Source: Anthonomus grandis grandis (Eukaryota; Arthropoda; Insecta; Coleoptera; Curculionidae). Taken from it: a DNA stretch of 64,000 bases. The position numbers were made by a program, and so were the translations under genes. Shown piece by piece: positions 19,388-27,952 of this stretch (positions are counted from its first letter, which is position 1; each line of letters starts with the position of its first letter). The notes under the pieces were generated by a model that saw only the letters and a list, made by a program, of their open reading frames with translations, was not told where the DNA came from and made no database searches. The DNA is taken from the NCBI RefSeq assembly GCF_022605725.1, contig NC_065562.1:620001-684000 (forward strand), read 5' to 3'.

Positions 19388-21454
19388 ATGATGGATAACA
19401 AAAATGAATTAAACCGTACGGTGCAGGGGGATTCGGAAACCCCAGTACAGGCTGGAGTCGTTGCAACGCGGGGCGGCTCTGGTGACAATACTACTGCGGC
19501 ATTAAATATTTCAATTGATGAAGGAGAGCGAATGCTTCTTGAAAAACTCGAAAGTCCTGAAGAAAAAAGAAGATCCATAGAGAGAAATTATGATTCGCCA
19601 CACATGTTGCGCAGAGGGTCTGCCTCTTCTGCATCCACTAGCATAGACGTAGGCAGTTTTTTCTTCAAGATGATGGAAAAAAGGAAAAGGGTGGAGTTAT
19701 CTACAGAAGAGAAATCCCCTGATGCAAAGAGAGGATGTTCTAAACTCGAAGAAATGGAAGAGAAAGTGAAGGTAAATCTCCAAGAGCTACTGGACAAGAT
19801 TGAAGAGTTGGTGCAGTTTGGTCGAACCACTCAAAATGTTCACAAACAAGTAAAGGGTCTGGCAGGATCATTGAAGTCGGTTGCTGGTAGGCTGGAGCAG
19901 GAATACCTCAGGGGTGTTCTGGCAAATAAACTTCAAAAGGAAATGCAAATTGAAAGAGAAGATAAATTGAGAAGCGATATCGAAGAAAAGGAAAAAGAAA
20001 ACAATGCGATTATGGTGGAGATGCGAAAAATTAAGGAAGAAAACTTAAAATTAAAAGAACAAATTAAAAATAGCAAAAACTATGTAAGTAAAAGAGAAGA
20101 AGATGTCAAAAATATAGAAACAATAGAAATAGATAATTATGAAGCCACAATAAAAGTAATAAAACGAAACTGGGCTCTAGAAGCATATAAGAATACCACT
20201 ATCCGAGAGGTTAGTAAACTGGGCAGGAGGCCAAATCATTTAGTCTTTTTTTATAAAAAAAGTCAAAATCCCGGGATGGAATCAAACAAAAGGGATCTGG
20301 AAGAAGAAATAGTTGACAGATACCCAGAAATTTTAGAGGCAGAAGCAATACGATGTGAAGGAGGAAGCTTTCAGACAATAGAAGAAGAAGTTATTCTAAG
20401 AAAAGGGCAGGGAAGAATAGAGAGAACTCTTAAATCTATCTCGGCTCTATCTACAAATGACGCAGCAGGAACAGAAAATATATACAATCTGATTAAAAGA
20501 ACTAAGATACTTACCAACGAGCTAAAGATCAAGGATATCGTCATATTAACCCCTCCAGATATTGAACCAACAGAGTTTAGAAAAATTTGTGAATGCCTGT
20601 ATAGAGACACGCAAGTAAAAATTACGGTATGGTGCAGACAGGGAACAGGAAAATTAAGACTGAACAGACCCCAAGAAAACGTGCTAATAGTGGACGCAAA
20701 AGAAGAAAACACTTACGCAGACATGCTAAGGAAACTAAGAGAAAAGATAGATGGAAATACAATTTCCCAGATTAAACAGGTCAGGCGGACAACAAATGGA
20801 AATTTACTTTTGAAAATTAAGCCCACCAACGCTTTAAAAGAAATCCAAAATGAGTTAAAACAAGTATTGGGAGACACAAAAGTAAGAAATGCCACGAGAA
20901 GAGAACCCAGGGAAACGTACTTTATAAGGGATCTGGATATAGTAACTACTAGCAAAGAGGTACAAGATGCGCTTACCGTTGAAAAAATCATAAAAAACTG
21001 CGAAGATGTAAAAATAACACTAAATGAAAACCCATTCGGAGGACAAACAGCAGTTGTAACTCTCCCTAAATCTGAGTCGGCAGAACTAGCAAAATGCGCT
21101 AAAATTAAAATTGGACTGACGGAATGTAAAATTCAAGAACGTATAAAAATAAGCCGATGTTACAATTGCTGGGAATATGGCCACGAAATAAAATCATGCA
21201 ACAGAAAAGACATCAACATGAGTAATCGATGCTTCCGATGCGGAGGCACAGGACACAAGAGAGCAGATTGCATGGAAACAAAGGAATATTGTCCCTCATG
21301 TGATGAAGACGGACATCAGGCCGGCGCAAGTAAATGTAAGAGTTTTAAGAAGGCCTTAGCCAACGAAAGGCGAAGAAAGAATAGCGGAAATGTTATTCTA
21401 AATAGCTGTGATAAAATAACTTGTGATAGAAAGGAAAGCATCTGTGATAATTAA
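19388..21454 (+). CDS. ORF1: gag-like RNA-binding protein, element 5 (open)
   Basis: 688 residues from a double ATG (19388, 19391). An acidic, Ser-rich N-terminus includes a short RRSIERNYDSP stretch loosely like the RRxS motif of the other elements. A charged coiled-coil-like region spans about 110-240. A conserved ORF1 block follows (KVIKRNWALEAYKNTTI; ENVLIVDAKEENTYADML; IRDLDIVTTSKEVQDAL). Three C-terminal zinc knuckles lie at about 591-660: CYNCWEYGHEIKSC, CFRCGGTGHKRADC and CPSCDEDGHQAGASKC. In SART-type telomeric LINEs ORF1 packages element RNA and helps bring it to telomeres; that role is inferred here. No stop or frameshift. Confidence 0.92.
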   Translation: MMDNKNELNRTVQGDSETPVQAGVVATRGGSGDNTTAALNISIDEGERMLLEKLESPEEKRRSIERNYDSPHMLRRGSASSASTSIDVGSFFFKMMEKRKRVELSTEEKSPDAKRGCSKLEEMEEKVKVNLQELLDKIEELVQFGRTTQNVHKQVKGLAGSLKSVAGRLEQEYLRGVLANKLQKEMQIEREDKLRSDIEEKEKENNAIMVEMRKIKEENLKLKEQIKNSKNYVSKREEDVKNIETIEIDNYEATIKVIKRNWALEAYKNTTIREVSKLGRRPNHLVFFYKKSQNPGMESNKRDLEEEIVDRYPEILEAEAIRCEGGSFQTIEEEVILRKGQGRIERTLKSISALSTNDAAGTENIYNLIKRTKILTNELKIKDIVILTPPDIEPTEFRKICECLYRDTQVKITVWCRQGTGKLRLNRPQENVLIVDAKEENTYADMLRKLREKIDGNTISQIKQVRRTTNGNLLLKIKPTNALKEIQNELKQVLGDTKVRNATRREPRETYFIRDLDIVTTSKEVQDALTVEKIIKNCEDVKITLNENPFGGQTAVVTLPKSESAELAKCAKIKIGLTECKIQERIKISRCYNCWEYGHEIKSCNRKDINMSNRCFRCGGTGHKRADCMETKEYCPSCDEDGHQAGASKCKSFKKALANERRRKNSGNVILNSCDKITCDRKESICDN

Positions 21455-21566
21455 TCTAGTCTTCATATTTACACTTTTTATATTTTATACTTACCTATAA
21501 CCGTACCTATGATCCTTTATACTTACCTGTAACCAAAACCAAATTCTTCTTTGGTAAATTTTAATT
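21455..21566 (+). promoter_or_regulatory. ORF1-ORF2 spacer of element 5
   Basis: 112 nt, ORF2 being in another frame. It contains a direct repeat ATACTTACCTATAACC / ATACTTACCTGTAACC (starting 21487 and 21519) and a small hairpin, ACCAAA (21538-21543) with TTTGGT (21550-21555), 11 nt before the ORF2 ATG. A role in ORF2 translation is a guess. Confidence 0.45.
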
Positions 21567-24500
21567 ATGGCGCAAACGGTATTTACAGCCCACGATAAAT
21601 TCAAACCACCGAACATTAAAATATTACAGGGAAATACGGCACGAAAAATTGTTTCAGAAAACTTGGCTGACGCAGTAGCCCAAAAACTAGGATGCGATAT
21701 CCAGTGTATCCAGGAACCAAATAGGAACAAGTCCAAACTAAGTGGTAGGCATACATACAAGTCAAACTCACCAGGAACAAATGCTGTGATTAAAGTTTCG
21801 AGAGCCAGCCAAAATTTAGTTTCAATCTGTAAAGTCGAAAGCACAGAAAATTTTGTATGCGTTCAGATAGGTCAAAATTTTATTTATTCCGTCTATGTGT
21901 CACCAAACTGCTCCCTGCGAGTTTTCGAGGACTTCCTAAACCTCTTGTTCTTAGATATTAGACAAAAAATGACAAATCCCAACACGGGGATTATAGTGTG
22001 TGGAGACTTTAACTCAAAAAATGTTGCGTGGGGTGGTAATAGAAATGACGAGAGAGGGGAACTACTACAAACAGCACTAATGGCCCAGGGTCTAATTACT
22101 ATTAATGATGGTAAACATCCAACTCTAGTTCGAAGCAATGCAACATCTTTCATCGATCTAACCTTTGTGTCGGAAAATGTGTTTAGAATAGGAATAATAT
22201 GGAAAGTACTGGAAGACGAGGAGAGCCTCAGCGATCATCGGTTTATATACATGGAAATAGGGGATAAAAGTAAAAATAGAACAACACGAAACTATATCAC
22301 GTATGCTGATATGAATATCTTTAGGCAAGGCTTCGAAGAAATAAAAAACGACAACGCTATACAAGACACAAATGAGCTAATAAAAACCATACAAAGCGCT
22401 TACCGTAAAGCAGGACAAAGGCTACGAACAAACGAAAACTTTCAACTTCCTTACTGGTGGGACGAAACAATAAATCAAAAAATTCAACTCACCAAGACCG
22501 CTCGACGAAAATACCTAAGGGAAATCAGGGATGAAAACAGGAGACAAACACTAGAATCCGATTACAAAAGTGCTAGGCGCGAACTAACAAAAGAAATAAA
22601 AAAAGCTAAAAAACAAAAATGGAAGGAGCTTTGTAACCAGCTCGAAGACGACATTTTCGGACAAGCTTACCAGATCATTAGATCACAAATGAAACGAAAT
22701 CCGCCAAAAATAACGCTGTCAGATGAAAGTAAAATGTGTATTTTTAACGGACTCTTTATAACCCAGACCCCAAGTGAAATACCAAGAAGCGACTGTCATG
22801 CTGTTTCACCCGAGGTCACAGAGGAGGAACTTTTATATGCGGTTGGCAGAATCAAGCTCGGAAAAGCACCCGGTCCAGATCAGATTCTTCCTCAACACGC
22901 GAAAACCATAATTATGGAAAATAAAGAATTCTTCTGCACATTATACAGCAAATGTCTAAGAGATGGCCACTTCCCTAATGTATGGAAAACCGCAAAACTT
23001 ATTCTATTAGAGAAACCAGCTAAGAACGACGACCACGAGAAAAAGTACAGACCCATCTGCCTTTTGGACATAATGGGAAAGACCCTGGAAACAATTATCA
23101 ATGTGAGACTAAAATCCGAAATTAATAGAACTGGCGGGCTTAACCCAAACCAATTTGGATTTACAAGCGGGAAATGCACGGTAGATCCTATTGTTAAAAT
23201 AATAGAAACGATCAAAAGAGTTCCATACCAAATGGTGAGTTTTATATGCGTAGATGTTAAAAACGCATTTAATACAGCATCCTGGGAAAATATTGTGACA
23301 GCCCTTAGGGAAAGAGGCATAGCGAGCTATTTGGTGAATATCATAATCTCTTATCTTGAAAACCGAAAAATCCAAGTATCGAAAAAGAATATGGCAGAAG
23401 TAAGTGCCGGAGTACCACAAGGGTCCGTGGTCGGACCCACTCTATGGAATACGAATTATGATAGTGTGATGAAGGTGGTTCAAGATGATCGCATTGAAGT
23501 TCTGTGTTACGCCGATGACCTTGGCGTACTCATAAGAGCAAAAACGGTTAAAGAGACCATCGACGCGGGAAATAAAGCACTTGAGAAGATTAGTCAATGG
23601 ATGGGCAGAAATGGACTCAGTGTGGCCCCGGAAAAGACAGCAGCGATTGTATTTTCTTGGAGCTACGTACACCGCCGTGACATAAGATTTCAAATGGACG
23701 GCCACGAGATAACGCCGGAGAAAAGCCTGAAATATTTGGGAGTAACCCTAGACTATTGTTTGAGTTTCTCGCAACATATAGAAGAGTCAATTAAAAAGGT
23801 AGACAAAACTACAAAGGCACTTACTGCTCTTTTTCCCAATATAGGCGGTCCATCTAGCTGCAAGAGAAAAGTCATGGCAATGGCTATGCAGTCAATCATT
23901 CTCTACGGGGCCCCAGCATGGCATACAGCTATACAAACGGCAAGAAATGAAAAAAAACTGTTATTGTGCCAAAGAAAATTTGCTTTAAGATGCATTAGCG
24001 CATATCATACGGTAAGCACAGAAGCCGCACTGACGGTGGCAGGGTTGATACCAGTTACTTTGCTAGTTAATGAGAGAGAAAGAATCTACCGCAGAAGTAG
24101 AAGTCAGCAACACTTGTCAGAACGCGAAAAAGCCGAAATATCAAAAGAGGAAAGAAGGAACACGATGGCAATGTGGCAAGAAAAGTGGTCAACAAGACAA
24201 GAAGGGGAAAAAGGAAAATGGACAAGGGACTTGTTTCCGAATTTAAATGCATGGGTAAACAGACGTTTTGGACACACGACATACCATACAACGCAATTTT
24301 TTACGGGCCATGGGTGCTTTGGTAGTTACCTGTTTAAGTGCAAGAAGAGAACATCAGCAGCATGCATGTACGGAGACAGCGACACGGATGATGTAGAACA
24401 TATGCTGCTGCAATGCGTGAGATTCCATGCCGCTAGAATAAACCTGGTAATGCAGCTCGATGCAAATATCAGTAAGGAGAACCTCGTACAGATAATGCTT

Positions 24501-24593
24501 AGCAGCAAAGAAAACTGGAACTACTTGGCCAATTTTATGAAAGAAACAGTGGAGATCAAGGAAAAGGAGGAAAGAGAGATAGACTTACAATAG
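21567..24593 (+). CDS. ORF2: endonuclease-reverse transcriptase, element 5 (open)
   Basis: 1008 residues. The endonuclease (about 14-230) shows LQGNTAR (where relatives have LQINxNR), QEPN, YVSPN, GDFNSKNVAWGG (146), FIDLT and SDHRF (222). The RT shows KAPGPDQILPQHAK, VDVKNAFN (562), GVPQGSVVGP and YADDLGVL (648). The C-terminal zinc motif is changed: CMYGDSD...HMLLQC, with Gly at 936 where elements 2, 3 and 4 have the second Cys. The frame is fully open, but the replaced Cys may weaken target binding. It is the best candidate here for an active telomeric RT, together with the element 2 ORF2. Confidence 0.92.
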   Translation: MAQTVFTAHDKFKPPNIKILQGNTARKIVSENLADAVAQKLGCDIQCIQEPNRNKSKLSGRHTYKSNSPGTNAVIKVSRASQNLVSICKVESTENFVCVQIGQNFIYSVYVSPNCSLRVFEDFLNLLFLDIRQKMTNPNTGIIVCGDFNSKNVAWGGNRNDERGELLQTALMAQGLITINDGKHPTLVRSNATSFIDLTFVSENVFRIGIIWKVLEDEESLSDHRFIYMEIGDKSKNRTTRNYITYADMNIFRQGFEEIKNDNAIQDTNELIKTIQSAYRKAGQRLRTNENFQLPYWWDETINQKIQLTKTARRKYLREIRDENRRQTLESDYKSARRELTKEIKKAKKQKWKELCNQLEDDIFGQAYQIIRSQMKRNPPKITLSDESKMCIFNGLFITQTPSEIPRSDCHAVSPEVTEEELLYAVGRIKLGKAPGPDQILPQHAKTIIMENKEFFCTLYSKCLRDGHFPNVWKTAKLILLEKPAKNDDHEKKYRPICLLDIMGKTLETIINVRLKSEINRTGGLNPNQFGFTSGKCTVDPIVKIIETIKRVPYQMVSFICVDVKNAFNTASWENIVTALRERGIASYLVNIIISYLENRKIQVSKKNMAEVSAGVPQGSVVGPTLWNTNYDSVMKVVQDDRIEVLCYADDLGVLIRAKTVKETIDAGNKALEKISQWMGRNGLSVAPEKTAAIVFSWSYVHRRDIRFQMDGHEITPEKSLKYLGVTLDYCLSFSQHIEESIKKVDKTTKALTALFPNIGGPSSCKRKVMAMAMQSIILYGAPAWHTAIQTARNEKKLLLCQRKFALRCISAYHTVSTEAALTVAGLIPVTLLVNERERIYRRSRSQQHLSEREKAEISKEERRNTMAMWQEKWSTRQEGEKGKWTRDLFPNLNAWVNRRFGHTTYHTTQFFTGHGCFGSYLFKCKKRTSAACMYGDSDTDDVEHMLLQCVRFHAARINLVMQLDANISKENLVQIMLSSKENWNYLANFMKETVEIKEKEEREIDLQ

Positions 24594-24801
24594 GTAAAAA
24601 GAATAGATCCTTACTTCTCATGAGGAATATCCTGATGGGAGAGTGCCGTGAGAAGTTATGGATAGGAGGAAAGGGGGTTTAGTCCGTCGGCTAGACCGGA
24701 GTCGGACATAACTGCACAATAACATCTTTACATGTGTACAGTACTCATAGAAACGAGTTCCCCTAAACCTCCACAAAAAAAAAAAAAAAAAAAAAAAAAA
24801 A
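24594..24801 (+). other. 3'UTR and poly(A), element 5
   Basis: It shares only GAGGAAAGGGGGTTTAGTCC near the start and CCCCTAAACCTCCAC before the tail with elements 2-4. The C-rich hairpin is absent; a short stem is possible around ACATGTGT. Poly(A) 24775-24801, then GGGTT. Confidence 0.75.
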
Positions 24802-25460
24802 GGGTTGGGTTGGGTTGGGTTGGGTTGGGTTGGGTTGGGTTGGGTTGGGTTGGGTTGGGTTGGGTTGGGTTGGGTTGGGTTGGGTTGGGTTGGGTTGGGT
24901 TGGGTTGGGTTGGGTTGGGTTGGGTTGGGTTGGGTTGGGTTGGGTTGGGTTGGGTTGGGTTGGGTTGGGTTGGGTTGGGTTGGGTTGGGTTGGGTTGGGT
25001 TGGGTTGGGTTGGGTTGGGTTGGGTTGGGTTGGGTTGGGTTGGGTTGGGTTGGGTTGGGTTGGGTTGGGTTGGGTTGGGTTGGGTTGGGTTGGGTTGGGT
25101 TGGGTTGGGTTGGGTTGGGTTGGGTTGGGTTGGGTTGGGTTGGGTTGGGTTGGGTTGGGTTGGGTTGGGTTGGGTTGGGTTGGGTTGGGTTGGGTTGGGT
25201 TGGGTTGGGTTGGGTTGGGTTGGGTTGGGTTGGGTTGGGTTGGGTTGGGTTGGGTTGGGTTGGGTTGGGTTGGGTTGGGTTGGGTTGGGTTGGGTTGGGT
25301 TGGGTTGGGTTGGGTTGGGTTGGGTTGGGTTGGGTTGGGTTGGGTTGGGTTGGGTTGGGTTGGGTTGGGTTGGGTTGGGTTGGGTTGGGTTGGGTTGGGT
25401 TGGGTTGGGTTGGGTTGGGTTGGGTTGGGTTGGGTTGGGTTGGGTTGGGTTGGGTTGGGT
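24802..25460 (+). repeat. Long perfect (GGGTT)n array, about 132 units
   Basis: 659 bp with no variant unit seen, unlike the imperfect array at 2494-2590. The G-rich strand runs 5' to 3' toward the N gap, which is the orientation of a chromosome end lying to the right. It is followed at once by a non-repeat 17-mer. Confidence 0.97.
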
Positions 25461-25477
25461 ACTCTCACGAGATGTGT
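25461..25477. other. Probable leftover PacBio barcode plus A-tail base
   Basis: Bases 25462-25477, CTCTCACGAGATGTGT, are the reverse complement of ACACATCTCGTGAGAG, which I recall as PacBio barcode bc1003. The A at 25461 fits the added A of T-overhang adapter ligation. This is library sequence, not genome. Confidence 0.85.
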
Positions 25478-25577
25478 NNNNNNNNNNNNNNNNNNNNNNN
25501 NNNNNNNNNNNNNNNNNNNNNNNNNNNNNNNNNNNNNNNNNNNNNNNNNNNNNNNNNNNNNNNNNNNNNNNNNNNNN
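25478..25577. other. Assembly gap of 100 N
   Basis: Exactly 100 N, a common convention for a scaffold gap of unknown size. Sequence character changes completely across it. Confidence 0.99.
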
Positions 25578-25790
25578 CGGCTGCGTAATTCCAGACCCCA
25601 ACCTTAATTAGCACGCCTCAGCTCAAGAACCGTCCGATGACATCCGATCATGAAAATTAACGTACCCCAACCCGGTTCAGCGCGTATTACTTTGCCCAAC
25701 CACATTCAGCGCGCATTACTGAATCAGTTTGGAGACTAGTATCACAGATTTAACTAGCTACGCTCCAGATAAACACTCGCATCGGCAGAA
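25578..25790 (-). mobile_element. Internally deleted MULE-related fragment
   Basis: Read on the minus strand, the block at 25741-25776 matches 39641-39676, and the block 25578-25650 matches 43118-43190, in the same order as the MULE element at 39.6-43.2 kb. This is what a short non-autonomous derivative lacking the transposase would look like. Between the blocks a 27-bp motif with GGTTCAGCGCG or CATTCAGCGCG is tandemly doubled. Confidence 0.6.
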
Positions 25791-26230
25791 ACGTCACCCG
25801 AAATGTCGCCCGACTTTTCAAGCCGGTTGACCAACAGCACGTTTTGTTGTGCTCTGTTGCCAAACGTAATAAGACCCGGGCGCCCATACCGATCACCTCG
25901 GGCGACCATAAATTTATTACCGCGGTAGGGGTTTTAAGGGGCTGCGGTGAGCCTCTTGTATCACAGATAGTTAAATCTGTGCTTGTATCGTCGGCGTCCT
26001 ATTATTTTTTTTATTGACTATTATTGGCACATGGGCATCATTTTTTTTAGGTCACACACACCTTATGGTTTTCATTTGTTTTTGTTCATTCGTCGCTTGC
26101 ATGTTGAGTGGATGCGTTGATCGGCTTTTAATCCAGTAATACTTCATTTAAATTGATTTTGACTATTATTTTATAAATTGCAGTGTTACTTTTTGTTTTG
26201 TGGCTTTACTTTTGATTTTTTAATCTGAAC
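25791..26230. other. Region between MULE fragment and P copy 1
   Basis: GC-richer than its surroundings up to about 25960, then AT-rich. It contains TAGTTAAATCTGTGCTTGTAT (25968-25988), inverted relative to 25741-25760 and also like 39656-39676. It is probably the 5' region of P copy 1; no open gene was seen. Confidence 0.4.
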
Positions 26231-26476
26231 ATGATGAATTTGGATAACAAAAAACGTCCAGGAGGTAGCAAATGCGAATATTTTAATTGTTCTAATTCGC
26301 GTAGAAACTCTACGGTCAGGATGTTTAGGTTTCCCAGTAAAGATCCAAATATTTGTAATCAATGGATAATAAATTCTGGTAATTAGATTTTTTTATTTTA
26401 TTAGTTATTAGTTGTGTATAAAATATTATTGAAGCACTTTTTTATTTTAAATAAGTTGATGTTATTCATTTTTACA

Positions 26477-26837
26477 CAGAGCGTTTCATAAAAGTGAATA
26501 TTTCGGAAAAAATATTTATATTTTTAATTATAACATCATGTTTACCTATGTAATTTGAGTCGCTTACGATACAGAGTGTTTCATAATATTTTTGTAAAGA
26601 GAATTTTAAGGGCTTAGCTAAGATGTAAAGAATAATCTCAACTTGTAAGTTGTTATGGAACAATTTTATTTTTGAGTAGGTATGAACTTTACGAAATACC
26701 CTGCGTATCGTAAGCGGCTCAAATCAGAAATACGATGTTATTATATGGATTAAAGAAAAAGAGCTTTTTGAGAATATAAAAAATAATAATAGGTGTTAAT
26801 GAGAGAATTTTAGTAAATATATTTTTTATGAAACGCT
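26477..26837. mobile_element. Foldback MITE in the THAP intron
   Basis: About 360 bp with inverted ends CAGAGCGTTTCATAAAA and TTTTTTATGAAACGCT. Its arms also pair internally: TTTGAGTCGCTTACGATAC near 26556 with GTATCGTAAGCGGCTCAAA near 26706. No coding capacity. Confidence 0.65.
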
Positions 26838-26881
26838 TTTTGTAAAAGGTTTTATACTAAAACAAAGAAATACAATACTTA

Positions 26882-27645
26882 TACAGTGTGTCCGAAATTG
26901 GTGATACATGCATATTGCTATCTTGAAAACTATTAGAGATAGAAAAATGGTTAAATAGGGAAAGTTTTTTAAAATTTTGTCTGATATTTAGTCCCGTTTA
27001 GTGTAAAATTTTATCTTTTTTGGTATTTGAGATATTTTGAAAAAACAAAATTCATCCATTTTCGAAAATGTCATGTAATTTCTTTATTTTTTAAAATATT
27101 TAAAATTTGTGAAAACTATCTTGGAGCAACTTTTTAAGTAGAAAACATCTGCGTAGTCAAATTTTAGTTACAACGTTTCGGTTCTTTGAAATCATCATTA
27201 ACTTTGTTGTTTCATAGTGGATTTTTACATTTTTGGATAGTTTTTTTTATTATATACTTATGTACCTTTTTAAATATATCGCACATCAATATCAAATGAG
27301 TCGTTCAGGTATTTGACATCATTCCCCTTGAGCGTGAGAGAGGAAGATATAGGTATCACTTTCATAGACTTTGAATAATTGATAGTTTTTTTGATATTTC
27401 TTGCGATACATCATTGAACAGGTAAAAATTAAAGAACTATTCAAAAATGCAAAAATTTAATATGGCGCCCATATGTAATAATATTATGAAAAACAAAGTT
27501 GATGATGATTTTAAAAAACCGAAACGTAGTAACTAAAATTTGACTACGTAGATGTTTTCTACTTAAAAAGTTGCTCGAGGAAAGTGTTTACAGATTTTAA
27601 ATATTTTTAAAAATAAATACATATTAGACTAGGTACGTTTTTTCG
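26882..27645. mobile_element. Second inverted-repeat MITE in the THAP intron
   Basis: It starts ACAGTGTGTCCGAAATTGG. An inverted pair of about 110 bp is visible: AACTTTTTAAGTAGAAAACA near 27129 against TGTTTTCTACTTAAAAAGTT near 27553. The right end is diverged, so the exact border is uncertain. Confidence 0.55.
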
Positions 27646-27952
27646 TAGGTAACGTTAAATTGGCAGGACTTTCCAATGAAGCTTTACGTAGCAAATTTAT
27701 TTGTAAAGACCATTTTGCAAGGGATGACTTTAAAACCAGCAAACAGTTTTATCTCAGGAGTGATGCGGTACCGAAAAACGATGCGCTTTTAGCCACCAAT
27801 CCGTTTGTTACTGACTCCGAAGAACACCTAAAAATTTTTTAACTAAAAAGAACAGAAGTGTTAAAAAAAAAAATTATCGGCTTCATCAAAAACTTCAACA
27901 ATCAAAAATAAGCAGTTTTACCTCATTACCTTTTTTTACCTTTTTATCGCCA

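Larger units (their letters stand above)
18988..24801 (+). mobile_element. Telomeric non-LTR element 5 (both ORFs open)
   Basis: The most distal and best-preserved element: leader, internal poly(A), open ORF1 (688 residues), 112-nt spacer, open ORF2 (1008 residues), 3'UTR and poly(A) 24775-24801, followed by the terminal TTGGG array. It belongs to a family distinct from elements 2-4. Confidence 0.93.
26231..27842 (+). pseudogene. THAP domain of P-type transposase copy 1, split by an intron
   Basis: Exon 1 (26231-26378) encodes the first half of a THAP zinc finger: KCEYFNCSNSRRNS, FRFPSKDP, NQWI. Exon 2 (27649-27842) encodes the second half: FICKDHFARDDF and LRSDAVP. Joining GT at 26379 to AG at 27648 keeps the frame and completes the C2CH set. 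THAP domains are the DNA-binding modules of P-element and THAP9-type transposases. The intron is swollen by two MITEs. The frame stops at 27840, so the rest of the transposase is out of frame. Confidence 0.75.

Noticed and set aside
1..25460. HeT-A-type terminal transposition as the insertion mode
   Set aside because: Poly(A) lies on the distal side of every element, opposite to what end-primed addition gives. Nicking of the C-rich strand inside the array fits better.
25478..25577. Gap as an unsequenced stretch of the same telomere array
   Set aside because: The left contig ends with a library barcode and the right side starts in unrelated sequence, so continuity is not supported.
24732..25607. 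Long open frames encoding (GWVGL)n or (PNPTQ)n proteins over the TTGGG arrays
   Set aside because: Pure translation of a 5-bp repeat open in most frames; some run into the N gap. Not genes.
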